From Acetobacteraceae bacterium (lineage in GTDB: Bacteria; Pseudomonadota; Alphaproteobacteria; Acetobacterales; Acetobacteraceae): a DNA stretch of 45,146 nucleotides. The stretch covers positions 1 to 45,146 of the forward strand of contig JAIEOP010000070.1 of NCBI GenBank assembly GCA_019750465.1. Reading direction: 5' to 3'. Of this stretch, positions 1-10,516 are shown in pieces. Under the pieces are notes generated by a model. That model was given only the letters and a program-made list of their open reading frames with translations. It was not told the DNA's origin and did no database searches. Within the stretch, counting starts at the first letter, position 1, and every line of letters starts with the position of its first letter. The translations under genes were made by a program, and so were the position numbers.

Positions 1-339
1 ACCGACCTCTCCTTCGTCGAGACGCATGACTGCTTCACCATCGCCGAGCTGCTGGAATACGAGGCGATGGGGCTGGCGCCGGAAGGGCAGGGCGCGCGCG
101 CCGTGCTCGAGGGCTGGACGGCGAAGGACGGCAGGCTGCCGGTGAACCGCTCCGGCGGGCTGAAGGCGAAGGGCCACCCGATCGGCGCGACGGGCGTCTC
201 CATGCACGTGCTGGCGGCGATGCAGCTGACCGGCACGGCCGGCGCGATGCAGCTGCCGGACGCGCAGCTCGGGGGCGTGTTCAACATGGGTGGCGCGGCG
301 GTGGCCAACTACGTCTCGATCCTGGAGCGGGTGGGGTAG
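1..339 (+). CDS. thiolase / acetyl-CoA acetyltransferase, C-terminal part (5' end outside window)
   Basis: The reading frame is open from base 1, so only the last 112 residues are visible. It begins around the conserved SFVETHDCFT segment and carries the typical C-terminal thiolase block (NRSGGLKAKGHPIGATG, residues about 49-65 of the visible part), which contains the GHPIGATG loop with the active-site His. The NMGGAAVANY ending resembles SCP-x/thiolase-like proteins more than classic biosynthetic thiolases, because a further C-terminal catalytic Cys (CxG) is replaced by NMGG. Such enzymes act on acyl-CoA in the cytoplasm in fatty-acid or side-chain degradation. The exact substrate cannot be told from this fragment. 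The next gene starts about 100 bases downstream on the same strand. Confidence 0.85.
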   Translation, partial: TDLSFVETHDCFTIAELLEYEAMGLAPEGQGARAVLEGWTAKDGRLPVNRSGGLKAKGHPIGATGVSMHVLAAMQLTGTAGAMQLPDAQLGGVFNMGGAAVANYVSILERVG

Positions 340-445
340 CGGCGACCGCACGGCGAGGGACGATTTTGGATGCGGAGCGGGCTCGCCTGACGGCATGATC
401 CCCCCGAACCGGCCGGAAGAGCACCGGCCGGGCAGGGAGGTGTGC

Positions 446-1456
446 ATGCATCAGGCCACAGGGACGCCGCGGCGGGTGCCGCGGCGCGCGGTGATCCAGG
501 CCGGCATCGGGGCGACGCTCGCCGCGGGCGGGCTGCCGGGCGCGGCGCGGGGCGACACGGACTGGCCCAACCAGCCCGTGCGCTACATCAACCTCTTTCC
601 CGCCGGTGGCGCGACCGACGTGATGTCGCGCCTGTTCTGCCAGAAGATGGGCGCGCTCACCGGCCAGCAATGGGTGGTGGAGAACCGCTCCGGCGCGGCC
701 GGCAATGTCGGCCAGGCGGCGATCGCGCAGGCGCGGCCGGATGGCTACACGCTCGGCCTCGGCAGCGTCGCCACCCTGGCGGTCGGTCCCTCCATCTACG
801 CCAACCTGCCGTTCAACCCCGTGCGCGACTTCACCTACGTCTCCGGCATCTGGCAGGTGCCGAACGTGCTGTTCCTGAACCTGGATTTCCCGGCGCGCAC
901 CCTGGCCGAGGTGATCGCCCATGTGCGCGCGAACCCTGGGAAGTTCCAGTTCGGCTCCGGCGGCGCCGGCACCACGCCGCACCTGACGATGGAGCTGCTG
1001 AAGCAGCGCGCCGGCATGGACATCGTGCACGTGCCCTATCGCGGCGGCGCGCCGGCGCTGATCGACCTGCTCGGCGGCCGCATCCAGATGGCCTTCGACA
1101 ACATCCCGACCGTGATCGGCACCATCCGCGAGGGACGGGTGCGCGCCGTCGCGGTCACCTCGCTGCAGCGCAATTCGGCGTTGCCCGACGTTCCGACGGT
1201 CGCCGAGATGTTCCCGGGCTTCGAGATCACCTCCTGGGGCAGCCTGGTCGGGCCGGCCGGCATCCCGGCGCCGATCGTCGCGCGGGCCAATGCGGTGACG
1301 CGCCAGGCGCTGGAAAGCCCCGACCTGATCCGCAGCTTCGCCGACAATGGCGGCACGCCCTGGTACACCACGCCCGAGGGGCTGGTCGCCTTCCGTGCCG
1401 AGCAGGAACGCATGTTCGCGGAGCTGGTGCGGATCTCGGGGGCTCGCGTGGAATAG
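446..1456 (+). CDS. Bug/TctC-family tripartite tricarboxylate transporter substrate-binding protein
   Basis: 336 residues, typical of the Bug family of periplasmic receptors for carboxylates and similar small organic acids. The N-terminus has an RR pair at residues 13-14 followed by a hydrophobic Ala/Gly-rich stretch, which suggests a Tat or Sec signal peptide and periplasmic location. Family hallmarks follow: WPNQPVRYI after the signal, FPAGGATDVMSR, VENRSGAAGNVG, and YRGGAPALIDLLGG. The ATG at 446 was chosen over longer in-frame starts because AGGGAGG sits 5 bases upstream and the signal peptide begins there. No TctA/TctB membrane subunits are adjacent, as is common for orphan Bug proteins in Betaproteobacteria and Acetobacteraceae. 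The ligand cannot be inferred. Confidence 0.92.
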   Translation: MHQATGTPRRVPRRAVIQAGIGATLAAGGLPGAARGDTDWPNQPVRYINLFPAGGATDVMSRLFCQKMGALTGQQWVVENRSGAAGNVGQAAIAQARPDGYTLGLGSVATLAVGPSIYANLPFNPVRDFTYVSGIWQVPNVLFLNLDFPARTLAEVIAHVRANPGKFQFGSGGAGTTPHLTMELLKQRAGMDIVHVPYRGGAPALIDLLGGRIQMAFDNIPTVIGTIREGRVRAVAVTSLQRNSALPDVPTVAEMFPGFEITSWGSLVGPAGIPAPIVARANAVTRQALESPDLIRSFADNGGTPWYTTPEGLVAFRAEQERMFAELVRISGARVE

Positions 1457-1489
1457 CGCCGGCCCCGAGGGCTCGTGATCCCGCGCGGC

Positions 1490-1518
1490 TTGGGCGGCGC
1501 GCCGCGATGGGCTAGCAT
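1490..1518 (+). promoter_or_regulatory. candidate sigma70-type promoter for dnaJ-cbpM
   Basis: TTGGGC at 1490-1495 and TAGCAT at 1513-1518 are separated by exactly 17 bases. This would start transcription near 1525, about 30 bases before the GTG start of the J-domain gene. It is a pattern match only. Confidence 0.4.
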
Positions 1519-1557
1519 CCCTGCCGGCTTTGGCGGCGCGGAGGGGCCTCGGCGGAG

Positions 1558-2487
1558 GTGGACGATCCCTACAAGGTCCTCGGAGTCGCGCGCGACGCCG
1601 CGGCCGAGGATATCCGCAAGGCGTATCGGCGCCTGGCCAAGCAGTGGCATCCGGACACCAACCCGGACAAGCCCGGCGCCGAGGCGCGGTTCAAGGCGAT
1701 CAGTGCCGCCTACGCCCTGCTCTCCGACCCCGAGCTGCGTGCCCGGTTCGACCGTGGCGAGATCGACGCCGCCGGCGCCGAGCGCGCACCGGCCGGCGGG
1801 GGGTGGCGGGACTGGGCGGAGACCGGGCGCGGCGCGCGCTACCGCTCGCAGCCCGGCGGCTTCGAGGACCCCGGCGGCGGCTTCGACGAGGCGGACCTCG
1901 AGGAATTCCTGGCCCGCGCCTTCGGCACCCGGACCGGCGCCGGCGCGCGGCCGCGCGGCCCGATGCGGGGCGCCGACATCCGCGCCACGCTGCGCCTGCC
2001 CTTCCTCGACGCCGCGCGCGGCGCGGTGCGGACCGTGACGCTGCCGGATGGGCGGACGGTGCAGCTCACCATCCCCGCCGGCACCGAGGACGGCACCGTG
2101 CTGCGCCTGGCCGGGCAGGGCATGCCGGGCGAGCCCGGCGCCCCCGCCGGCGACCTCCTCGCTGCCGTCGAGGTCGAGCCGCATCGCTTCTTCCGGCGTG
2201 AGGGCAGGGACATCCTGCTGGAGCTGCCGGTGACCCTGAAGGAAGCCGTGCTCGGCGCGAGGATCGAGGTGCCGACCATCGCCGGACCGGTCACCTTGAC
2301 CATCCCGCCGCGCTCGGCCGACGGGTCGCGCCTGCGGCTGCGCGGCCGCGGGGTGCAGGGCGGCCATCAGGTGGTGGTGCTGAAGGTGCTGGTGCCGACC
2401 GGCGTGGAACCCGAGCTGGAGGCCTTCCTCAAGACCTGGACGCCGCGCGACAGGACCAATCCGCGGGCGGGGATGCTCGACCTATGA
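1558..2487 (+). CDS. cbpA: DnaJ-class co-chaperone, CbpA type
   Basis: 309 residues. The J domain spans residues 1-65 with the HPD motif at 31-33, which stimulates the ATPase of DnaK. A Gly-rich linker follows, then the two C-terminal beta domains for client binding (about 135-300, with LPDGRTVQLTIPAGTEDGTVLRLAGQG and a second copy near the end). There is no Cys-rich zinc-finger region, so it is a CbpA-like rather than canonical DnaJ protein. The start is GTG at 1558, placing the family's DPYKVLGV block at the N-terminus. The following gene encodes a CbpM-like modulator and overlaps by 4 bases, which strongly supports a CbpA/CbpM pair. The proteins should act in the cytoplasm. Confidence 0.93.
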   Translation: MDDPYKVLGVARDAAAEDIRKAYRRLAKQWHPDTNPDKPGAEARFKAISAAYALLSDPELRARFDRGEIDAAGAERAPAGGGWRDWAETGRGARYRSQPGGFEDPGGGFDEADLEEFLARAFGTRTGAGARPRGPMRGADIRATLRLPFLDAARGAVRTVTLPDGRTVQLTIPAGTEDGTVLRLAGQGMPGEPGAPAGDLLAAVEVEPHRFFRREGRDILLELPVTLKEAVLGARIEVPTIAGPVTLTIPPRSADGSRLRLRGRGVQGGHQVVVLKVLVPTGVEPELEAFLKTWTPRDRTNPRAGMLDL

Positions 2488-2819
2488 TCACGCTCGAGGA
2501 GGTCGCCGGGCGCTTCCCCGGCCTTGCGCCGCAGGAGGTGGTGCTCTGGATCGAACGCCGCTGGCTGCGCGCCGAGCGGGCTGCCGATGGCGGCACCTGG
2601 CTGCTGACCGAGGTGGACGTCGCGCGGCTCTCCCTGCTGGTGGAGCTGCGCGTCACGCTGGACCTGGACGAGGAGGCGATGCCGGTCGTGCTCTCGCTGC
2701 TCGACCAGCTCTACGACGCACGCCGCGCGCTGCGCTGCCTGCTGGCGGCGCTGGAGGATCAGCCGGAGGCGCTGCGCCGTGCCGTGCTGGACGCGGCGGC
2801 GTGGCAGGCGCGGGACTGA
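2484..2819 (+). CDS. cbpM: chaperone modulator CbpM
   Basis: 111 residues, small and mostly helical, with a MerR-like N-terminus (ITLEEVAGRFPGLAPQEVVLWIERRWLRAE) and a Leu-rich C-terminal helix pair. In E. coli CbpM binds the J domain of CbpA and blocks its activity. Here the ATG overlaps the upstream TGA (ATGA at 2484-2487), so translation is probably coupled and the stoichiometry fixed. The assignment rests on size, sequence character and position behind cbpA. The opposing ispDF gene ends 13 bases downstream, so the two transcripts converge. Confidence 0.85.
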   Translation: MITLEEVAGRFPGLAPQEVVLWIERRWLRAERAADGGTWLLTEVDVARLSLLVELRVTLDLDEEAMPVVLSLLDQLYDARRALRCLLAALEDQPEALRRAVLDAAAWQARD

Positions 2820-2832
2820 CCGGGCCTGGCGG

Positions 2833-4008
2833 TCAGCCCGGCAGCAGCAGCATCGCCGCCGCCTGCGCCGCGATGCCCTCGCCGCGGCCGGTGAAGCCGA
2901 GGCGCTCGGTCGTGGTGGCCTTCACGCCGATGCGGCCGGGTTCGACACCCAGGAGGTCCGCCAGCCTTGCCACCATCGCGTCCCGGTGCGGCCCGATGCG
3001 CGGCCGCTCGCACAGCAGCGTAACGTCGGCATTGGCCAGCACGCCGCCGCGCGCAGCGATGCGCCCCGCGGCATGCCGCAGGAAGACCGCGCTGTCGGCG
3101 CCCTTCCAGCGCGCCTCGGAAGGCGGGAACCAGCGGCCGATGTCGCCCTCGGCCAGCGCGCCGTAGATGGCGTCGCAGAGCGCATGGATGCCGACATCCG
3201 CGTCGGAATGCCCCTCCAGCCCGAATTCGCAGGGGATGGTCACGCCGCACAGCACCATGGGCCGCCCGGCCTCGATTCGGTGCACGTCGAAGCCGGTGCC
3301 GACCCGGGGGATCAAGGTTGGGATCAAGCGGGCCCTGAGCGATGCCTCCACCCGGGCCAGGTCCTCCGGGACGGTGATCTTCACATTGGTCTCGGCACCC
3401 TCGACCAGGGCCACCGCGGCGCCGGCGAGTTCCAGCAGCTGCGCGTCATCCGTCGCCTCCACCCCGGGCGGCGCGGCGCGATGGGCGGCCAGCAGCGTGG
3501 CGAAGCGGAAGGCCTGCGGTGTCTGGGCGCGATGCAGGCCGGCGCGCGGCACGGTCTCGGCCACCAGGCCGGCGGGGCCGGCGCGCTTCAGGGTATCCGC
3601 CACGGGCTGGCCGGGGATGGCGCCGGGTGCCTCCGCCAGCGCCGCCAGCAGCCGGGCGACGGTCCCGGGCGGTACCACGGGGCGCGCCGCATCGTGCACC
3701 AGGACGATCGCGGGGGCGGGGTCGCGTGCCGCCAGTGCCTCCAGCCCGGCATGCACGCTGGCCTGGCGGGTGGCACCGCCCGGCACCGGGGGCAGGGCAG
3801 GCAGGCCGGCGAGCAGGGCCGCCACGCGCGCCTCCTCTCCGGCCGCGACCACGGGCAGGATCTCGGCGACCAGCCCCTCCGCCAGCAGCGCCTCGGCGGC
3901 ATGGCGGATCACCGGGCGGCCGAGCAGCGGCAGGTATTGCTTCGGGGTGGCCGCGCCGAAACGGGCGCCATGGCCGGCAGCGGTCAGCAGGGCGGTGACG
4001 CGGGTCAT
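2833..4008 (-). CDS. ispDF: bifunctional 2-C-methyl-D-erythritol 4-phosphate cytidylyltransferase / MECDP synthase IspDF
   Basis: 391 residues, a fusion of two MEP-pathway enzymes typical of Alphaproteobacteria. The N-terminal IspD domain (about 1-228) starts with LLTAAGHGARFGAATPKQYLPL, the nucleotide-binding loop of CTP transferases, and has VLVHDAARP near residue 100. The C-terminal IspF domain (about 233-390) has GTGFDVHRIEAGRPMVLCGV, GHSDADVGIHALCDA (metal-binding Asp/His) and GVKATTTERLGFTGRGEG. It makes CDP-ME and then the cyclic diphosphate used for isoprenoid synthesis in the cytoplasm. IspE, which acts between these steps, is not in the window. The gene is divergent from dusB, sharing about 160 bases of upstream sequence. 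Dxr, an earlier step of the pathway, is at 42289-43497. Confidence 0.97.
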   Translation of the reverse strand: MTRVTALLTAAGHGARFGAATPKQYLPLLGRPVIRHAAEALLAEGLVAEILPVVAAGEEARVAALLAGLPALPPVPGGATRQASVHAGLEALAARDPAPAIVLVHDAARPVVPPGTVARLLAALAEAPGAIPGQPVADTLKRAGPAGLVAETVPRAGLHRAQTPQAFRFATLLAAHRAAPPGVEATDDAQLLELAGAAVALVEGAETNVKITVPEDLARVEASLRARLIPTLIPRVGTGFDVHRIEAGRPMVLCGVTIPCEFGLEGHSDADVGIHALCDAIYGALAEGDIGRWFPPSEARWKGADSAVFLRHAAGRIAARGGVLANADVTLLCERPRIGPHRDAMVARLADLLGVEPGRIGVKATTTERLGFTGRGEGIAAQAAAMLLLPG

Positions 4009-4133
4009 CGCGGAGCATTACCCTGCCGCAGCCGGGGCGTGAATTCACCGGTCCGGCGCCAAGCGGCCGACCCCGTGCGGGACAAGCGCCGCGCCGTCTG
4101 CCGCTGCGTGCGGCACAGATGTGCGATGCTGCG

Positions 4134-4162
4134 TTGCGATGCTGGCGCCGATCGCCTAGTTT
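4134..4162 (+). promoter_or_regulatory. candidate promoter of the dusB-ntr operon, apparently leaderless
   Basis: TTGCGA at 4134-4139 and TAGTTT at 4157-4162 are 17 bases apart. The dusB ATG begins at 4172, so transcription would start at or just before the start codon. No Shine-Dalgarno sequence is visible before this ATG, which agrees with a leaderless message. Pattern match only. Confidence 0.35.
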
Positions 4163-4171
4163 GCCCAAATC

Positions 4172-5302
4172 ATGAGCAACAACCAGACCCCCTGCCAGGA
4201 CCGCGTGCCCGGCCTGCGCCCCATCCAGCTCGATGCGGTGCGCATCGCGGTGCCGGTCTACGTGGCGCCGATGTCGGGGGTCAGCGACCTGCCGTTCCGC
4301 CGCCTCGCCCGCCGGCTCGGGGCGGGCATGGTGGTCAGCGAGATGATCGCCTCCCAGGCCATGGTGCGGGAGAACCGGCAGACCCTGAAGATGGCCGAGG
4401 TCGATGGCTTCGGCGCACCCTCGGCGGTGCAGCTCGCCGGTTGCGACCCGGCGGTGATGGCAGAGGCGGCACGGCTGGCGGTGGATCGTGGCGCCGCCGT
4501 CGTGGACATCAATTTCGGCTGCCCGGTGAAGAAGGTGGCGCTGGGCCAGCAGGCCGGCAGCGCCCTGATGCGCGACGAGGTCGCGGCCGCCCGCATCCTG
4601 GAGGCCACGGCGCGCGCAGTCCCGGTGCCGGTGACCCTGAAGATGCGCATGGGCTGGGACCACCAATCTCTGAACGCGCCGCGCCTGGCCCGCATCGCCG
4701 AGGCGGCCGGCATCCGCCTGGTCACCGTTCATGGCCGGACCCGTCAGCAATTCTATACCGGCACCGCCGACTGGGCCTTCGTGCGAAGGGTGAAGGAGGC
4801 GGTGGCCATCCCGGTGCTGGTCAACGGCGACATCCTGACGGTGCGCCACGCCGCCGAGGCGCTGGCGGCCTCCGGCGCGGATGGCGTCATGATCGGGCGC
4901 GGCTGCTATGGAAGACCTTGGTTTCCCAGCCAAGTAGCGGCATTTCTTCAGACTGGACAGGAGCCCCCTGAGCCGGCGCTCGCGACGCAATTGGACGTGC
5001 TTCTCGAGCATTACCGAGACATGCTCCACCACCATGGCACCAACACGGGCGTGCGCCTCGCTCGGAAGCATATCGCGTGGTATTCCAAGGGTTTGCCGGG
5101 ATCGGCCGAGTTCAGATCTCAAATCAACCAGCGCGACACGCCAGAGGGGGTGGAGGCGCTGATCCACGCCTTCTACCAGCCCCTGCTGGATCTCGGGCTG
5201 GAGGCGGCACGCGCTGCCTTCCACGCCCGCGGCATTGCCCGTGGAGGCGAGGCCGAGGACGCCGACTCGCCCGCACCCGCACCAAGGCGGCTCGCGGCAT
5301 GA
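4172..5302 (+). CDS. dusB: tRNA-dihydrouridine synthase DusB (NifR3-like)
   Basis: 376 residues. An FMN-dependent TIM barrel that reduces uridines in tRNA D-loops, with [22 protein letters not shown] at the N-terminus, NFGCPVKKV (catalytic Cys near residue 115), [25 protein letters not shown] and [16 protein letters not shown]. Its place before ntrB-ntrC is the classic alphaproteobacterial nifR3-ntrBC order. The stop codon overlaps the ntrB start (ATGA, 5299-5302). An oddity is that from about 4910 to 5140 codon usage shifts: TTT, CTT, ACT, GGA, CCT, TTG, CGA, AGA and TCT appear in a stretch, while the rest of the gene uses almost only G/C-ending codons. The protein stays intact and family-like through this part ([19 protein letters not shown]). 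Confidence 0.96.
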   Translation: MSNNQTPCQDRVPGLRPIQLDAVRIAVPVYVAPMSGVSDLPFRRLARRLGAGMVVSEMIASQAMVRENRQTLKMAEVDGFGAPSAVQLAGCDPAVMAEAARLAVDRGAAVVDINFGCPVKKVALGQQAGSALMRDEVAAARILEATARAVPVPVTLKMRMGWDHQSLNAPRLARIAEAAGIRLVTVHGRTRQQFYTGTADWAFVRRVKEAVAIPVLVNGDILTVRHAAEALAASGADGVMIGRGCYGRPWFPSQVAAFLQTGQEPPEPALATQLDVLLEHYRDMLHHHGTNTGVRLARKHIAWYSKGLPGSAEFRSQINQRDTPEGVEALIHAFYQPLLDLGLEAARAAFHARGIARGGEAEDADSPAPAPRRLAA

Positions 5303-6476
5303 GCGGCCTGCTCACGCCGCCCCGTCCCCGCGGCCGCCCGGCTGCCGCGCCTCCTACCGAAGCGCCGGCCGGGTTGCTGCCGCCCGACACCGCCGCGATC
5401 CTCTCCGCCCTGCCGCTGCCGGCGATGGTGCTGGATGAGGAGGACCGGTTCCGCTACGCCAACAATGCCGCCGAGCTGTTCTTCCAGATCTCCTTCGCGT
5501 CGCTCACGGCGCTCCGCCTCGGCGACCTGCTGCCGCGGGATTCCCGGCTGTTCGGCCTGCTTGCGCAGGTGCGGGCGCAGGGCGGCCAGGTGGCGGACCA
5601 CGACCTCACCCTGGAAAGCCCGCGCCTGCACCGCCGCGGCGTCACCGCCCATGGCGCGCCGCTGCCCGAGCTGCCGGGCGCGGTGGTGCTGACCCTGCAG
5701 GACGGGTCGAAGGCGCAGATGCTGGACCGCCAGCTCAATTCGCAGGGCGCGGCGCGCGGTGCCTCCGCCATGGCGGCGATGCTCGCCCATGAGGTCAAGA
5801 ATCCGCTCTCCGGCATCCGCGGCGCGGCGCAGCTGCTGGAGGCCGGCGTTTCCGAATCCGACCGCGAGCTCTGCCTGCTGATCCAGGACGAGGCGGACCG
5901 TATCCGCGGCCTGGTGGACCGGATGGACATGTTCTCCGACCGCCCGGTGGAACTCGCTCCGGTGAATGTCCACCAGGCGCTCGATCACGTCCGGCGGGTG
6001 GCGCTGAGCGGCTTCGCCGCGCATCTGCACATCATCGAGGACTACGATCCCTCGCTGCCGCCGGTCTGGGGCAACCGCGACATCCTGGTCCAGATCTTGC
6101 TCAACCTGGTGAAGAACGCGGCCGAGGCCGTTGATCCAGCCGGGGGAGAGATCGTCCTGACCACCGCCTTCCATCACGGCGTCCGCATCGCCGTCCCCGG
6201 CTCGCGCGAGCGCGTGCACCTGCCCCTGCAGGTGATGGTGCGCGACAACGGCCCCGGCATCGCCGAAGCGGTGCAGGAGACGCTGTTCGAGCCCTTCGTC
6301 ACCACCAAGCGCGGCGGGCAGGGGCTCGGCCTGGCGCTCGTCGCCAAGCTGGTCGCCGATATCGGTGGGCTGATCGAGTGCGACAGCCGCCCGGGCCGTA
6401 CCGTCTTCCGCATTTCGCTGGCGATGCCGGCACCCGGCGCGGCCGGCGAAGCCGCCGCGCCGCTCGGGGGCGCACC

Positions 6477-6480
<4 letters not shown>
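5299..6480 (+). CDS. ntrB: nitrogen regulation sensor histidine kinase NtrB (GlnL)
   Basis: 393 residues, soluble. A PAS domain (about 35-140; [22 protein letters not shown]), the dimerisation/phosphoacceptor helix with [19 protein letters not shown] (His164), and a HATPase domain with [19 protein letters not shown] and [14 protein letters not shown] follow in the order of NtrB. It phosphorylates NtrC when nitrogen is scarce and is normally controlled by PII proteins. The start at 5299 was chosen because it overlaps the dusB stop (ATGA) and begins just before the PAS domain; the longer frame upstream lies inside dusB. The C-terminus is slightly extended by an Ala/Pro-rich tail. Confidence 0.96.
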
Positions 6481-7934
<1,454 letters not shown>

Positions 7935-7966
7935 GATGCGCGCTCCGGCATCCGGGCGGGACTGAG

Positions 7967-10507
7967 ATGCAGCCCGGCCGCCCGCCGGAGCCTCGCCCGC
8001 CGGAACCTGGCCCGCCGGAACCCGGCCCGCCGGAACCCGGCCCGCCGCCGGCCGGCCCGCCGGATGCGGCGAAGCGCGGCTGGCCAGGCTCGATCGGCAC
8101 CGGCAACGCCCGGCAGGCCGGCGCGGAAGCCGGATCGGAACGCCGCGGGCGGACACGCCGCATCGCCGACCTCCTGCTTGGCCGCGGCATGACGCTGGGG
8201 CTGGCGGTCGGCGCGCTGCTGCTCGGCATCGCCACCTTCATCGCGCTGTCGGGCGGCAGCCCCTTCGGCCCCACGAAGCCGGGCGTCGAGCTCGGCCTGA
8301 TGCTGGTCAGCCTGCTGGTGATCATGGTGCTCGGCGCGTCGCTGGCCGGGCGGCTGGTCCGGGTCTGGGCGGAGCGGCGGCGCGGCTCGGCCGGCTCGCG
8401 GCTGCATGTGCGCCTGGTGCTGCTGTTCGGCGTGGTGGCCGTGGTGCCGGCGATCCTCGTCGCCGCCTTCGCCGCGGCCTTCTTCAACCTCGGCATCCAG
8501 GCCTGGTTCGGCGACCGCGTGCGCACCGCGCTGGAGGCCAGCCGCCAGGTTGCCCACGCCTATCTGGAGGAGCACCGCAACAACATCCGCGGCGACGCGC
8601 TGGCCATGGCCAACGACCTCAACCGCGCCGGCGCCCAGCTGCTGGCCGACCAGGGCCGCAGCTTCGCCCAGGTGCTGGCGACCCACACCCTGCTGCGCGG
8701 CCTGACGGAATCGGTGGTCTTCGACCCGACGCTGCGCAGCGTGATGGCGCAGTTCGGCTCCACCTCCTCCTTCGAGCTGGGCCCGCCCCCCGAATGGGCC
8801 CTCGACATCGCCCGCCAGGGCGAGGTCGCGGTGCTGCCCGATGAGCAGGAGGGCCGCGTGCGCGCGGTGGTGGCGCTGGACAGCCAGCCCCTGCTGATGC
8901 TGCTGATCGGCCGCCCCGTCGATCCGGAGGTGGTGAACAACCAGCAGCGCGCCGAGCGCGAGGTGGCGCAGTACGAGCAGCTCGATCGCAACCGCTACGG
9001 CCTGCAGATCACCTTCATCATGATCTTCGCGGTCGCCGCGCTGCTGGTGCTGCTGGCGGCGGTGCTGATCGGCCTGGTCATCGCCAACCAGCTCGCGCGC
9101 CCGATCGGGCGGCTGATCGTCGCCGCCGAGCGGGTGCGGGGCGGCGACCTGGCGACGCGGGTGGAGGAGGGGGCGGCGGATGAGGAACTCTCCTCGCTCG
9201 CCCGCGCCTTCAACCGCATGACCAACCAGCTTGCCGCGCAACGATCCGAATTGATGCAGGCCTATGGCCAGATCGACGAGCGGCGGCGCTTCACCGAGAT
9301 CGTGCTGGCCGGCGTCTCCGCCGGCGTGATCGGCCTGGAGGCGGACGGCCGCATCAACCTGCCGAACCGGCGCGCGAGCGAGCTGGCGGGCATCGACCTC
9401 GATGCCGCGGTGGGCCTGCCCCTGGCCGAGGTGCTGCCGGAATTCGCACCGCTGCTCGCCGCCGTGCAGCAGGGCGGCGCCGCCACGCCGGAGCGCGACC
9501 GGTCCGCCGAGATCCGCATCGGCCCCGCCTCCAATCGCCGCACCCTGCTGGCGCGCATCGGCGTGGAGCAGCAGGGCGGCGAGGTCACCGGCTTCGTGCT
9601 GACCTTCGATGACATCACGGAGCTTCTCTCGGCGCAGCGCAAGGCGGCCTGGGCGGACGTGGCGCGCCGCATCGCGCACGAGATCAAGAACCCGCTGACC
9701 CCCATCCAGCTCTCGGCGGAGCGGCTGAAGCGGCGCTACCTGAAGGAGATCCAGTCGGACCCGGACACCTTCCGCGCCTGCACCGACACCATCGTGCGCC
9801 AGGTCGGCGACATCGGCCGCATGGTCGACGAGTTCTCCGCCTTCGCCCGCATGCCGCAGCCGGTGATCAAGCCCGAGGATCTGGCGCAGGCGGTGCGCGA
9901 GGCCCTGGTGCTGCAGCGCGACGCGCACCCCGAGATCGCCTACACCGTCGATCTGCCGGACGCGGCGCCGGTGGTGCCCTGCGACCGCCGGCTGATCGGC
10001 CAGGCGCTGACCAACCTCCTGCAGAACGCCGCCGACGCCATCGCCGCGCGGGCGCAGGCCACGGCGCCGCAACCCGCCGAGGCGCCGGACGCGGCAACTG
10101 CGCCGGCCGCCATCATCGGCCACATCACCGTGCGATTGGAACCGGCGGAGGATCATGTGGCGATCGCCGTCGAGGATGACGGCGCCGGCCTGCCCGGCGG
10201 CGACGAGCGTGAGCGGCTGACCGAGCCCTATGTCACCCACAAGCAGAAGGGCACGGGCCTTGGCCTCGCGATCGTGAAGAAGATCATGGAGGATCATGGC
10301 GGCCGCCTGGTGCTCGAGGATCGCCCCCTCGGCGCCGGAGATCCCGCGGCGCCGGCGTCGCCCGACTCGGCGGGTGCGGCTATGCCTGGGGCTGGCGCCG
10401 GCGCCCGCGCCGTGCTGATCCTGCCATGGCGCCAGGCGGCACTCGGGCAGGGACTGGACGCGAAGGGCGGCCTGGACATGGGATTGAGACGTGCGCAGGC
10501 TACGTGA
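7967..10507 (+). CDS. ntrY: nitrogen regulation sensor histidine kinase NtrY
   Basis: 846 residues, longer than the usual 730-770 because of a Pro-rich N-terminal tail. Membrane segments lie near MTLGLAVGALLLGIATF, LGLMLVSLLVIMVLG, LVLLFGVVAVVPAILV and, after a periplasmic loop, FIMIFAVAALLVLLAAVLIG. HAMP, PAS, the phosphoacceptor helix (AHEIKNPLTPIQLSAERLK, His571) and HATPase (NLLQNAADAI, EDDGAGLP, GTGLGLAIVKKI) follow. NtrY works with NtrX in nitrogen and redox/oxygen responses. The ATG at 7967 is 32 bases after ntrC. The first 40 residues hold PPEPG repeats that may be recent or untranslated, and an internal start just before the first membrane segment cannot be excluded. Confidence 0.93.
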   Translation: MQPGRPPEPRPPEPGPPEPGPPEPGPPPAGPPDAAKRGWPGSIGTGNARQAGAEAGSERRGRTRRIADLLLGRGMTLGLAVGALLLGIATFIALSGGSPFGPTKPGVELGLMLVSLLVIMVLGASLAGRLVRVWAERRRGSAGSRLHVRLVLLFGVVAVVPAILVAAFAAAFFNLGIQAWFGDRVRTALEASRQVAHAYLEEHRNNIRGDALAMANDLNRAGAQLLADQGRSFAQVLATHTLLRGLTESVVFDPTLRSVMAQFGSTSSFELGPPPEWALDIARQGEVAVLPDEQEGRVRAVVALDSQPLLMLLIGRPVDPEVVNNQQRAEREVAQYEQLDRNRYGLQITFIMIFAVAALLVLLAAVLIGLVIANQLARPIGRLIVAAERVRGGDLATRVEEGAADEELSSLARAFNRMTNQLAAQRSELMQAYGQIDERRRFTEIVLAGVSAGVIGLEADGRINLPNRRASELAGIDLDAAVGLPLAEVLPEFAPLLAAVQQGGAATPERDRSAEIRIGPASNRRTLLARIGVEQQGGEVTGFVLTFDDITELLSAQRKAAWADVARRIAHEIKNPLTPIQLSAERLKRRYLKEIQSDPDTFRACTDTIVRQVGDIGRMVDEFSAFARMPQPVIKPEDLAQAVREALVLQRDAHPEIAYTVDLPDAAPVVPCDRRLIGQALTNLLQNAADAIAARAQATAPQPAEAPDAATAPAAIIGHITVRLEPAEDHVAIAVEDDGAGLPGGDERERLTEPYVTHKQKGTGLGLAIVKKIMEDHGGRLVLEDRPLGAGDPAAPASPDSAGAAMPGAGAGARAVLILPWRQAALGQGLDAKGGLDMGLRRAQAT
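7982..8067 (+). repeat. 15-bp tandem repeat coding PPEPG units in ntrY
   Basis: Five 15-base units starting CCGCCGG or CCGCCGC run from 7982 to 8056, with a partial sixth to 8067. They encode PPEPR, PPEPG three times, PPPAG and PPDA. Two units (8012-8041) are identical, which points to recent expansion by slippage. Confidence 0.9.
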
Positions 10508-10516
10508 GAAGAGCGC

